Positions 47,248-57,302 of a stretch of 64,000 nt of DNA are shown here, piece by piece. Position 1 is the first letter of the stretch. Every line of letters begins with the position of its first letter. The stretch covers positions 63,156,553 through 63,220,552 of the forward strand of contig NC_084702.1 in NCBI RefSeq assembly GCF_028389875.1, read 5' to 3'. Under the pieces are notes generated by a model. It saw only the letters and a list, made by a program, of their open reading frames with translations. It did not search any database and had not been told where the DNA came from. Made by a program: the position numbers and the translations under genes. The stretch is from Rhea pennata. Lineage: Eukaryota; Chordata; Aves; Rheiformes; Rheidae.

Positions 47248-50177
47248 ATGCAGCGGGGCGGCCGCAGGGCCTTCGGCAGCATCTGCCCCAACACGGTGCA
47301 GCCCCTGCCCGCCCGCCTCGCCAAGAAGCCGTCCCGGGCCGGCGGGGACCCCCCGGGCGGCGGCGGCGGCGGGGCGCCGGGCCCACCCCCGGCGGCGCCG
47401 GGCCCCCGCTCGCCCCCGGCCCGGCCGCGGCCCCGCGGCGCCGGCCCCGCCGCCCCGCGCCCCCCGCCGCCCCCCGCCGCCGCCCCCGGTGAGTTCTGCC
47501 GCGGCGGGTCGCAGCGGGCTCCGCGCCGCCGGCCCCTCACCTCCCTCTGTCCTTGGCCTTCCTGCCCGCCCCGCGCCCCAGCGCTGGGCCCCGGCGACCG
47601 GCAGGATTTGGCGGGCAGCACCTCCGTCCCCCCGGGCGGCGCCGGAGCCGCGCACCAGGTAACCCCGCGGCGGGGCGGGAGCGGGAGCGGGAGCGGGGCT
47701 CGGACGCCCCGTCGGGCAGCGCCGCCGCGGGGGAGCAGCCCCGCACGGGGCTCCCGGTGGGGGCTGAGCCCCCGACCGGCCACCCGTGAAATGGGCACGG
47801 CTGGTGTCCCAGGGCCCGGTGGAGGCGGCCTGCGCTGGCGGGGCAGAGCGCGGGGAAGCTGCCGCGCTCCGTGCGCAAGCTGCGCGTCCATCCCCATCCC
47901 AGCAGGCAGGATCTTCTCCCTCGTGCTGACGCGTTTGTCGCGCGCTGCCCCGAGAGCTGGTTCCCAGCGCCGTGCGCTGCTCCAGTGCTGCTGCGGGGAG
48001 CTGCCCCGCTGCACGGGGCGAGAGGCGTTTCCGAAGCCGTGACCCAGGGCAGGCCCGCAGGCGGCTCACGCTGCCCGCCGGCGGCAGCCCCGGGGTGTCC
48101 AAGGGGCAGTGAGGGCAGCGCAGGCAGCAGTCACGTCGGCTCCCCGCGGCCCTGGGAACGGCGGCCCAGGCCGAGGCTGAGAGCGGCACAGGCCACGGGC
48201 AGCCTGCTGTGTCCAGCCACATCCAACCTGGGCCAAGCCACGGTGCGGGGGCCGTGCAGGTCTGAGCCCTGGGCCCTGCTCACAGGCACGTTTCACCCGC
48301 CTCTTCCAGGGTTACTGCTCGCAGGATGAACCGGACTTTGATTTTCAGGAGTTCAGAGATGCTGTGGATGATTTTATATCTGGCAAGTATGTTTTTCCTT
48401 ATGTGAGCAGAACATGCCTGTTCCTACTGTGTGCAGGTGCCACGTTCGGTCATCTGCCATGCTTTTTCTGTTTTGTTTGGGGGGTTTTGGATACCCATTC
48501 ACCTGTATGCTTGCTTAACCCTGGCACAGTCCACGTGACAGTTCACCCCCTCCATCTGCTGGGGCTGACACATAGCTCTTTATGTCTCTCCCCTCTGCAA
48601 CAAACCAAGGAGATAGCTTCACACAGGTTTAGGGCACGCAGCTGCCGTGGCAGAGTAAAAGCATGCCTGGACATAACGCCTGGGAGGTGCTTGGTAGAGA
48701 GATGGTGTGTTATAGCAGGGAGGAACAGAGGATGTGGGAACCTTTTCTCCACTAATGTTTGTGGGTTTTCCTTCTAGACGCAGCCACCTTAATGCCACCG
48801 CCGCTGGACTCTTCTGACTTTGATTTCTCACTTGGTGAGGATGTGGCCTTCAGCCCCTGTGGCCTGCAGCTGGAGAGCAGTGCCCTGCCGCAGCTGGAGA
48901 GCAGTGCCCTGCCGCAGCTGGCCCTGCAAAGCTTGCCTTCCCCCGAGCTCTGCTGGAGGGATGTGGCAGACCAGCAGGAGAAAGCCCTGGGAGATGCCCT
49001 GGAGGAAAACAGCCAAGTAAGGACTCAGAAGTGCTTGCCCAGGACCCAAAGCAGGTTTCTCTCCTCAGCGTCCTGCCGTGGTGGCTCCATGGCCCTGGTG
49101 TGTAGTGTCCTCCCCGTGCTGGGGTGGTGGGGCTGTCCTGAACTTCCCTGTCCCTCTGGTTCTTCACAGCTTCAGGAGACCCTCATGCAGAGGCAGGAAG
49201 AGCTCACGTCGCTGAGGGAGAGCAATGTGCAGCTGAAGGAGCTGGCAAGCCAGGCCAGGCAGCTGGCCGCTGTGCTTGACGTGAGTGCTGCCACCCGACC
49301 TGGCTGCCCCACAGCTCCACGGCCTGGGTGGCCCCTCTGTGCCGGACGGGGCAGGGACGGGTGGGACGGTGGGGTGGGGCAGGGTGGTAGGGGATGGGGC
49401 AATGTGGGCATGCATGGAGGTGCACAGCAGGGTGGGACGGGGTGGCGTAGCGGGGGGGCAGATGGGGGGTGCTGTGTGAGGTGGGATGGGGCGGGCAGAA
49501 GGGGCCGTGTAGGACAGGGGGGTGCAGGATGGCGTGAGGTGGGGTGAGCAGGAGGGGCAGTGCCAAGCGGTGCGGGATGGGGTGGCGCATGGCAGGCAGT
49601 GCCGCGCAGGCAGTGCGAGATGGGACGGGACGGGACACGAGATGGGATGGGACGGGATGGGATGGGACGGGACGGGACACGAGATGGGATGGGACGGGAT
49701 AGGACGGGACAATGCGGGGCAGAGTGGGCAGCATGGGCCAGGACAGGATGGGCCAGGGCAGCACGGGGTGGGACTGGCCAGGCCGGGAGAGGACAGAGCA
49801 GACGTGGCGCCGTCTCTCACCGGCAGAAGCTGATGCAGCCGCAGTGCCCCGACGGGGCGGCCCTTCCTCCTCCTCCTCTTCCTCCTCCTCCTCCTCCTGC
49901 GGCCGCCGCCGTGGGCACCATGCTGCGGGAGGTGTCGGAGCGGTGCCGCGCCGCCCTGTGCAGCCTCGGCGGCGGCCCGCAGCCCAAGCGGGCGCGGCGG
50001 GCGCCGGCGCTGCGCAGCGCCCCGCAGCCTGGCGTCGGGGCGCCGGAGGCGGGCGGCTGCCTGCGTGCGGCGCTGGGGCAGGCGGGCGCCATCCGCACGC
50101 TCGCCTTCCCGCAGGGCAGCGCCTTCAGCCTGCGCACGGCCGCCGGCGCGTACCGCTTCCGCTGGGTGCCGCGCTGA
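47248..50177 (+). CDS. MCIDAS: MCIDAS (multicilin), multiciliated-cell master regulator
   Basis: Geminin-family coiled-coil protein that binds E2F4/5-DP1 and activates centriole and cilia genes, including CCNO. Six exons, 47248-47488, 47582-47658, 48310-48382, 48778-49016, 49170-49280 and 49827-50177, join in phase to 363 residues (human 385). Exon 1 begins MQRGGRRAFGSICPNTVQPL, then is Pro/Gly/Ala-rich. Exon 3 encodes PDFDFQEFRDAVDDFIS. The coiled coil runs from about VADQQEKALGDALEENSQ through RESNVQLKELASQARQLAAV (exons 4-5). The C-terminal TIRT-type domain (AIRTLAFPQGSAFSLRT to YRFRWVPR, exon 6) recruits E2F-DP. Intron 3 uses a GC donor. Exon 4 has an in-frame 24 bp duplication, and exon 6 a proline run. 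Confidence 0.95.
48867..48914 (+). repeat. In-frame 24 bp tandem duplication in MCIDAS exon 4
   Basis: Two identical 24 bp copies (48867-48890 and 48891-48914) encode QLESSALP twice, and a third partial copy follows (CAGCTG). It adds eight residues just upstream of the coiled coil and keeps the frame. Confidence 0.95.
49618..49710 (+). repeat. G-rich minisatellite in MCIDAS intron 5
   Basis: Runs of GGGAC and GGGAT pentamers are arranged in higher-order units: the word GGGACACGAGATGGGA recurs with a period of about 42 bp. The G-rich strand is the transcribed RNA strand. The whole intron (49281-49826) is G-rich with many GGGG runs. Confidence 0.85.
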
Positions 50178-51400
50178 GCGCCGCGCTCCCCGCCGCAAAC
50201 GGGCTCCTTCTGCCCCGGGAGGCTGGCGGGGAGGCGATGCGCGGGTGCGCGCGCACTGCAAACCGGCCGGGACGTCTGCTTCCAGCCCCGAAAGCCCCGG
50301 GCGGCGCGGCCGTGGGTGCTGCGAGCTCCCCTGCAGAGCGCTGGTTTCGGAGTTGATGCCTCGCCTTCGGCAATTTGCTAATGACTGTCGTGACTACGGA
50401 CGTACCTTAAGTGAAAAGCTGCCCAGCTTTATCCAGAGATTTTGCTCCGTCGAATAGAAAAATGTAACTCGTAGGGGAGCGCTTAGGGATGGCGTGTGTC
50501 AAGATGCACACGCTGCCCAAAGCAGATTAAACGTGATACGATACGCTTTCTCCATCACGGAATACTGAACCCAGGTCTACAAAACTGCACTTGCTGTCGC
50601 TTGTGTGTGCAGCTGTAGGTGTGTTCTTGCACTCTGTGTGATGATTAGATAGTCCTTAAGACTGTAATTTATCTGTACTGATCTAATGTAAACAGTGTTT
50701 TGCATCAGGTATGCATATTTGCTTTTGTTGGTGCAAAAACAGCAAAAGCTGAGCATCTACACAGTTTACCTTGCTTGATGTGCTCAAGCAGAGAACTTCA
50801 ATCATGCTGCTGTTAATATTCAATGATATTTCAAGTAAAGAGAAGTATGAAGGCACCATAAAATGTTCTGAATGGCTATATTTCACTTGCACCTGCTGTT
50901 TTGAAAGCTGAGCCACTGATACCACACTTCAGATACCCAAAGTTTCTTTTTTGTGGCACACAAACAAATGAAGACAGAGACATTTTCCATCAGGAGAGTG
51001 CTGAAGCACTGCCTGGGATGTCGATGGCTCAGCCCTGGCTCAGCTCCAGAGCCCCTCGTTTTCCAGGAGAGGGCCTTTGCCATCTGGGCAGAAGTGCCCT
51101 GTTAAAGCTCTGGTCCTGCGATGGGCAGGAGAGCAAAACCTCCCAGGCTGTACTGAATTCAGCAGGGAATAAACTGGTAACTAAGGCAACTTGTATGAAT
51201 ACCTACAGTTCTTCTCCACATGTGCCATGAAGTTAAACACAGAATGTACAGTGTGCATAACTTTATTTCTGAGGAAGTCATATGCTTATGAGAATTACAA
51301 AGTGACCTATGAAAACTGTAAAGTTCTGGTATGGTGCAACAATAAAATCATCACCTTGTTGGATTATCACTAGTGTTTTTGCTGCTACTTCAAATCTTTC
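50178..51400 (+). other. MCIDAS: MCIDAS 3' UTR and poly(A) candidates
   Basis: The 3' sequence is GC-rich to about 50350, then moves to normal composition. Candidate poly(A) signals are ATTAAA at 50526-50531 and AATAAA at 51342-51347. The first gives a UTR of about 370 nt. The second is a stronger hexamer and would give about 1.2 kb. The open frame continuing after the stop is a GC-rich shadow. Confidence 0.55.
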
Positions 51401-54400
51401 TAGAACTACACACTTTTATCTACTTACTTTTGCAGATGGCCTGTTTAAAAATTTCCACTTATTACTGTTATTCACAGTGTTACTATTGATTAGCTTTCAG
51501 TTGTGATCGAAAAGTAATAGAAAATGATCACAGATGTCCTTCTCCCCTCTCCTTCCCCTCATCCTTATTAATTGGAGAGGCTGATTAATCGCCTAATCAG
51601 ACCAAGCTGTTTCTCACTGAGACTCGTAAGCCACATAGACACATACCTGGTAAAATGAAAGGTTATTTGGTATGTAACACTGTATGTTTATAGTATTAGA
51701 CTATATACATATATTTTAAATTATAAATGTGTACTGTAAAATTGTATCTGTCCTTTTCCTGTTCTGATCCATGCAGGATCTTCATAAAAAGCAGACAAAT
51801 CTCTTGCACAGATTAAAGCAGCTCAATGACTGCTTTCATCAAAGAAAAGCCTGAAAGAGCTCCCAGGGCTCTTTGTGTTTCCATCAGGCAGGAGGCAGCG
51901 GGATAAAGCAGGATGAACCTTAGCTCCTTTCCCCACACCCGGGCTACATGGTTGTCCCATCACCACTGATTCCCAGGGGAGCTGGGAGTCCTCCACCACC
52001 GCCAGGACCCTGTACCTCAGGAAGCTTTGCGTATGCCTAGGAAGTCTCCAAGCGTCCAAACAGATCCAGCTCTGTGCCTGGTTTATGGGTCAGGAACTAT
52101 ACACCCTAATCCATAGGGCAGAGCCAGCCCATGACGGACTGAGGAATATGGGGGTATGTGGTTTATGTTCACTGTGATTTCCTCAGACACACTGCTGGCG
52201 TGTGGTCCACGCAAGGCATTAAGGGAACTGGCCAGCCCAGGGCAGAAGTGTACCCACCTCAGGCACTTCATGGTTAGCTAGGAATAAGTAAGAAAAGTGT
52301 TTGGCCTGGGGATGACATGGTGTGTGAGGGATGGCAAGACAGCAACTGCATAGAGATGTTTTTAAAATAAAGTATTTGCAATGGCATTTTTATGAGGCCA
52401 GATCCTGTCGTTGGTGCTACACAGATGGGAAAGCCTCCACTGCCTTTCCTTGCCCCTGGGGAGGGAAAGTTTTGCTGTCCAGGAGGCACTGGCAGCAGCA
52501 GGGACCAGACCCCTCTGGCATGCAGAACTGGGACACTTTGAGGTGAAACAGAAATATCCTTTAATTTGAGAGGTGCCAGGGAAAGGGTTTAGTGTATTTC
52601 AAACATGAACACCTCAGTTCCACATGAGCCTTGTTTTAGACACTTACATTTTTCACTGGGTAGAAAGAATCTTTACATGTAAATGAAAGCATGAGACCAG
52701 ACCTCAAGATATAGCATGACTAAGAAGAAATACTAGAGAGACAGACTTTCTTTCAGTAAATGTATGTGTGTGTTTCCTCAAGATGGCGAGGGAAAAAAAG
52801 GATCTGGGTAGGTGTATTTAGAAAAGGCATAGGACAATTGGCAAAACTTGAGGCTTTCTCAGTCCCTTTTCCTGGAAATATGTACTATTTCCTAGTCTAA
52901 AGACAGTGTCCAAAGCCATCTTTAGGCATGGCTTTCTCCTGCAGGGGATGCTAGGTCATTCAATACATCAGAAAGAGAAAATATTTTATGTTCATGAAAC
53001 TTAGCCACTTTTCACATTTGTAATAAAAATGCACCTTCTTTGGTATTCATATGAACTTGTATGCAAGCAAAGACATCCATTTAGGGACATTTAATTAGAC
53101 TGACCATCATTTTTGAAGCACCCAGCTTCCTACCACTTCCACGCACCTGAAGCTACGTCCTGCAGAAGTAGTCCGCTGGTTTGCCGCGGCCCCCGCAGGT
53201 CGGGCAGCAGGCAGGCTCTGCCGCCGGGCGCCTGTCGCCGGCTGCAAGCCGCAGTGTGGCACAGCCACGCTGTGACGGCAGTAGCAGCAAAGCGCTGCTA
53301 CAGGTTTTGGTTCCTCTATTCAGTGATTGCAGAGAAAGGGACTTTTGCTGAGTTTTCTTCCTTTGTTTTCTTGAGTATTTTTATAAAGAAAATTACACCT
53401 ATGTCTAACTTCAAGGAAAAGACAAATATTTTACGGACAGTTTTATATGACAGCAGCAGCCCTCTTCATCTTTTCTAAACATTGACTTACTTCTGGTCAG
53501 TGGCCTTTATTTACATTTTGCATTGTACAGTCTTATCAAGCAGCTAAAGTTAGTGAGGTCCAAAGAGGCTGTAGTTTGCTTTGGCACAACTTTTTCATAG
53601 GTGTACGAGAAACAGCCTTAAAGTCTGCCATGCAGCTAACACCTGTTCAAACTCTGATAGCAAATGGCTATTTCTTTTCACTATTTACTTTATACTCTTC
53701 AACAAAATACTAAGAAAAATCAAAATTAATAAATGTCTTCAGGTTTACTCACATGGAGTGATTGCTATTGGTGAAGCAGAAGGATTACTTATTTGGACCT
53801 GATGTGAGCAATACAGTTATAAACAGAAATCACTTGTAAAAATGGAGTAGCTAGAAATTCTGAGACTCATTCTCTTTTTCACCCAATAAACAGTTACTGC
53901 AATGGTCTATACATTTGCACTGTACATATCAGACTTCCACCACTGCATATCTCCCTATCATAGACTGACAGATACTAAGCATAAGGAAGATCTTTACATT
54001 ACATGGTCTGATCTCTTCTACAGAATAGGTCCTACAATTTCAGACAGTGACTCCTGTATTGAGTTTCATATTTGTATTTGGCTAAAGCCCACCCCAATAG
54101 ATACTTCAGAGTTTCATCCAGCATTAGCCTTTGTACCAGGCTCCATGAACTCCCCTGTATGGACTACTAGGAGTTTCAGAGAGGGGGGCTGCACTGCTGG
54201 CACACGAGGGTGATGCTGAGACTATACTGCTGGCACGGTGTGATTTTTCACTCCCCTCTTCTCAGCCCAGGAAAATGTTACTGCAATGACTGATGCTTCG
54301 ACTCAGCAAAGAGCTTCCCCACCTGGAGGAGCACAAGCTCAAGCATGGGGTTGACCAAATTTGGAAGCATTTAAGGAAAATACACGCTACTAAAAGTTAT

Positions 54401-57200
54401 TACACTCTCCTCTGTAGTCCATAGTAGAATTTCCCTATCTTTCATGCCTTTTTGTCATGTGCACAGCTGCTTCAGCAGGTTAAAATGCAGCACTTTTTCA
54501 GCATTTTGTGGTGTAAATGATGACAGTCACAGCTTGGGGCTTTGTGGTGAGAGCTGGATTGCCCCAGACATCAGGTGAGCTCCCATTTGCAGCAGGGCCG
54601 AGGGAGACCAGCTCCGGACTCTCCTCTTTAACCTAAGGAGGCTGCCGTTCTTGTAAGCTGGGCTGCGCCTCGATGCCATGGTGCCCAGCACATGCACGGA
54701 GTAAAAGCTAGTCCAGAGCCTATTTGACTCCAAATAAATAGGAGTGCTATGAGGGGGTAAGGCGACCTCCTTATCCTCTGGGTATAGGTGGAAAACTGAG
54801 GCACAGAAGCGTAACATGATTTGACATGTCACCTAATATGTTTATGACAGAATGACAGACAGAATCCTGATTTCCTGCAAACTGTTTCAGGCTTTTCATA
54901 ACAATTTATTGTCTCTTTCCTGTGCCCTGGGCATGCTTTGGCTCTGGATATATATCTAGATATAGATAGAGGAAAGGAGAGGGGTGTGAGGAAGAGGAGA
55001 AAGCATATTGCAAATCAAATTGTAGGTTTTATAGTGAATAGCATAGGTGAAAAACACGACATGTTGGCCAGAATCTGCATCATTTTTTTTCTTCAGCAGC
55101 ATTACTAAAAATGCTTGAAGATGAGTTAATAACCCATCAGAAGTTGGATTGTTTTACAGAAAACATCTCTTCTGGGAGAAATCTGTCTGAACTTGCCTTA
55201 CATGTGAAAAAGTACCCTTGGCTGTTACACTGCCAGGAGAAAAGGGGCTATAGAGAAGGTTATAAGGGCAAGACAGCTGGAAACCTCCTCTGGCCTTTCA
55301 GTTTAGCTTCACTAGATATTAATGTGAGTACGTAGAGCAGAAAATAGAGAGAGTAGAAGACTTTTTATGAAGCAGCTATCTCAAAATACCCCTTTCCCCG
55401 CCTTTTACCATTTTTTTCCCCTTAATGAGTATGGTGCAATTTGGAGAGGAGGAATATCCATGAATGAGGGTAGTGGGACAAGCTAACAGGCACCTGACCC
55501 AGCCTAAATTCTGCTGCATCAACTGCTTATTTAATGCACATTTTAAAGAACATTAACATAGCATGTGGGAGTAGACAACCTATGAAACTGCAAAGCTAAT
55601 ATTATAATTATCATCATATCTTTTGGGCTGCATCATCAGAAGCCCTAGAGCAGCTGTGGGCAGATGGAAACAAAAGCTGCTTACAGTTGGAAGAAGATCA
55701 AAACCTCGCAGTATTAGGACAATCTTGTTTCTGAGCTAAGGGGGCTCTGTAAAGGGGAAGGTGTGAAGACAGGTCATCGTAGCTATGAACGGGACTTGCT
55801 GAGGCCATGTGCCTTCACACCTCCCAAGATGGGGAGCTAGCGCTTACACAAGCTGAGAAATAAATATTGTGTTCAGCAGGAACCTTGGGGTCCATTGCAC
55901 CCCAAAGCCTCTAGGAAGGTTATGGTTAGGTGTGATAACACAATATCAGAAAGGTGCCCTATAGAATCAAAAGTGCCACGTAAAATCAACGATGTTTTCT
56001 GAATGGAGGATACGGGACAACTGGCTTTATACTATCACCAAAAGATTTCATAATGTGTTTTATTTGCCAATCATTGTGGAAATTTTGTAAGAAAGTTTTT
56101 CCCCTTTATTTATAGACTTTCAGGCCCTCTGTGTTAACAATTAGTCTCAGTTAGCCTACTCTGCCTGTTCTTTGGTCTAGTTTCATCTTGTGATCTTATG
56201 CTGAAACCCAAAATAGACATCAACTCTGTTGGGTTAGACTCCGTAAATCCGTATTCAGCTCTTGTTCCACCTTGCAAGCCTGCCATCATAGAAAAGCCAA
56301 CTGCTAAAAAATACAAATGAGGGAAATGAAAAATGAGGGAAGTAATAGCTGCAAACTATAAAGCCTTTTAGTGTTTTTGTTATGGACTGTGCAGCATTAA
56401 AATGGGGGCAGTGTACAATTATAATGTTAGTTTTAGCCCCTGAAGTACAGTACTGCCTTTTGAAATGATTAAATAGAACAATATTTCCAATTCTTCACAT
56501 GACACAGAAAAATCCCTTTTAAATTTGAATAAATCTTAGAGCAGGTGGAATCAAGACCTGCAGCTAAGTATTTGTTTTACATTAAATATTTGCCGTAAGT
56601 AGAACTCCCTAACAGCAATGGATTCAACATCTTCAAAATTAAATCTTTTTACATCTCATTTTGGTATACCGGGTCAAGGCCAAAGTCAACACCTACAGGA
56701 AGAACTGTGAACCTGCAGAAAGTATTTATAAATACTATGCTGTTACTTTTGTATGAACTCTTACACAATCTGGATTTAGAAAAAAGCATTAAGCACATGA
56801 CTACGTCATCGGAGAAAAGCTGGCTGAAAACATTGCTTGTTTTTGTAAAAGCCAGAATTAAAAGGGTTGTTATCTATATGTATTTGTTCAGCAGGTCCTG
56901 TGAAATATTGTAGACTCTATATGTGCGATTGCTTTTCACTGGATTTTACTCAAATAATATAGTGAATCATAACTCCTTTAGGAAAAAAAAAATGCTCGCA
57001 GATACTCAGTTGTCTACTATACTAGTGACAAATACACCACAAGTTAGTAATTTTACTCCCTTTGAATCACGTTCTTTTAGCTCAGATGGAGAGCACACAG
57101 GAAACTAGTCAGTTCCTACTATTGTCGCGATACTTTGAGCAGTTGCGATAGGTAACTGAGCTGTAGCAACAGGCAGATTTGCTAAGCTATATTAATAATC
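51401..57200. other. Intergenic DNA, no gene recognised
   Basis: Ordinary-composition sequence with no recognised exon, CR1 or SINE. It contains a short inverted repeat at 51582-51601, a small GC- and CpG-rich patch at about 53160-53285, and GATA/TATA-like simple sequence at about 54945-54975. Predicted short frames here lack splice or homology support. Confidence 0.5.
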
Positions 57201-57282
57201 ATTAAACTTATATAAGACAACATTATTTACTGTAAGAAGAGATATTTATCATGTTAAAATTAAGCCTTAGTCCTAAAATAGT

Positions 57283-57302
57283 CCTTGCAATTTATTGCAA
57301 GG
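57283..57302. promoter_or_regulatory. Perfect 9 bp inverted repeat with C/EBP-like half-sites
   Basis: CCTTGCAAT, then TT, then ATTGCAAGG: a perfect palindrome apart from the self-complementary-neutral centre. TTGCAAT is a C/EBP-like half-site. About 55 bp downstream is TGCATATTAAT, which fits a POU-domain binding pattern. The clustering suggests an enhancer; function is inferred. Confidence 0.4.

Noticed and set aside
46869-48222. Long minus-strand frames (381 and 444 codons) over the MCIDAS 5' region
   Set aside because: GC-rich shadows with no recognisable domain. They cross real MCIDAS exons and splice sites.
49164-50261. 365-codon minus-strand frame opposite MCIDAS exons 5-6
   Set aside because: Produced by the minisatellite (repeated Pro-Ser-His words) and CpG-rich exon 6. 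No start or domain support.
55222-55242. Minus-strand TGGCAGTGTA word matching the miR-34/449 5' end
   Set aside because: No opposing arm to form a hairpin, wrong strand relative to the expected host gene, and similarity ends after ten bases.
56400-56465. Possible miR-449-like hairpin: GGCAGTGTAC pairing with GTACAGTACTGCC
   Set aside because: The seed-like word is suggestive, but the stem is only about ten pairs with a three-base bulge and a loop of about 28 bases, and the rest of the mature miR-449 sequence is absent.
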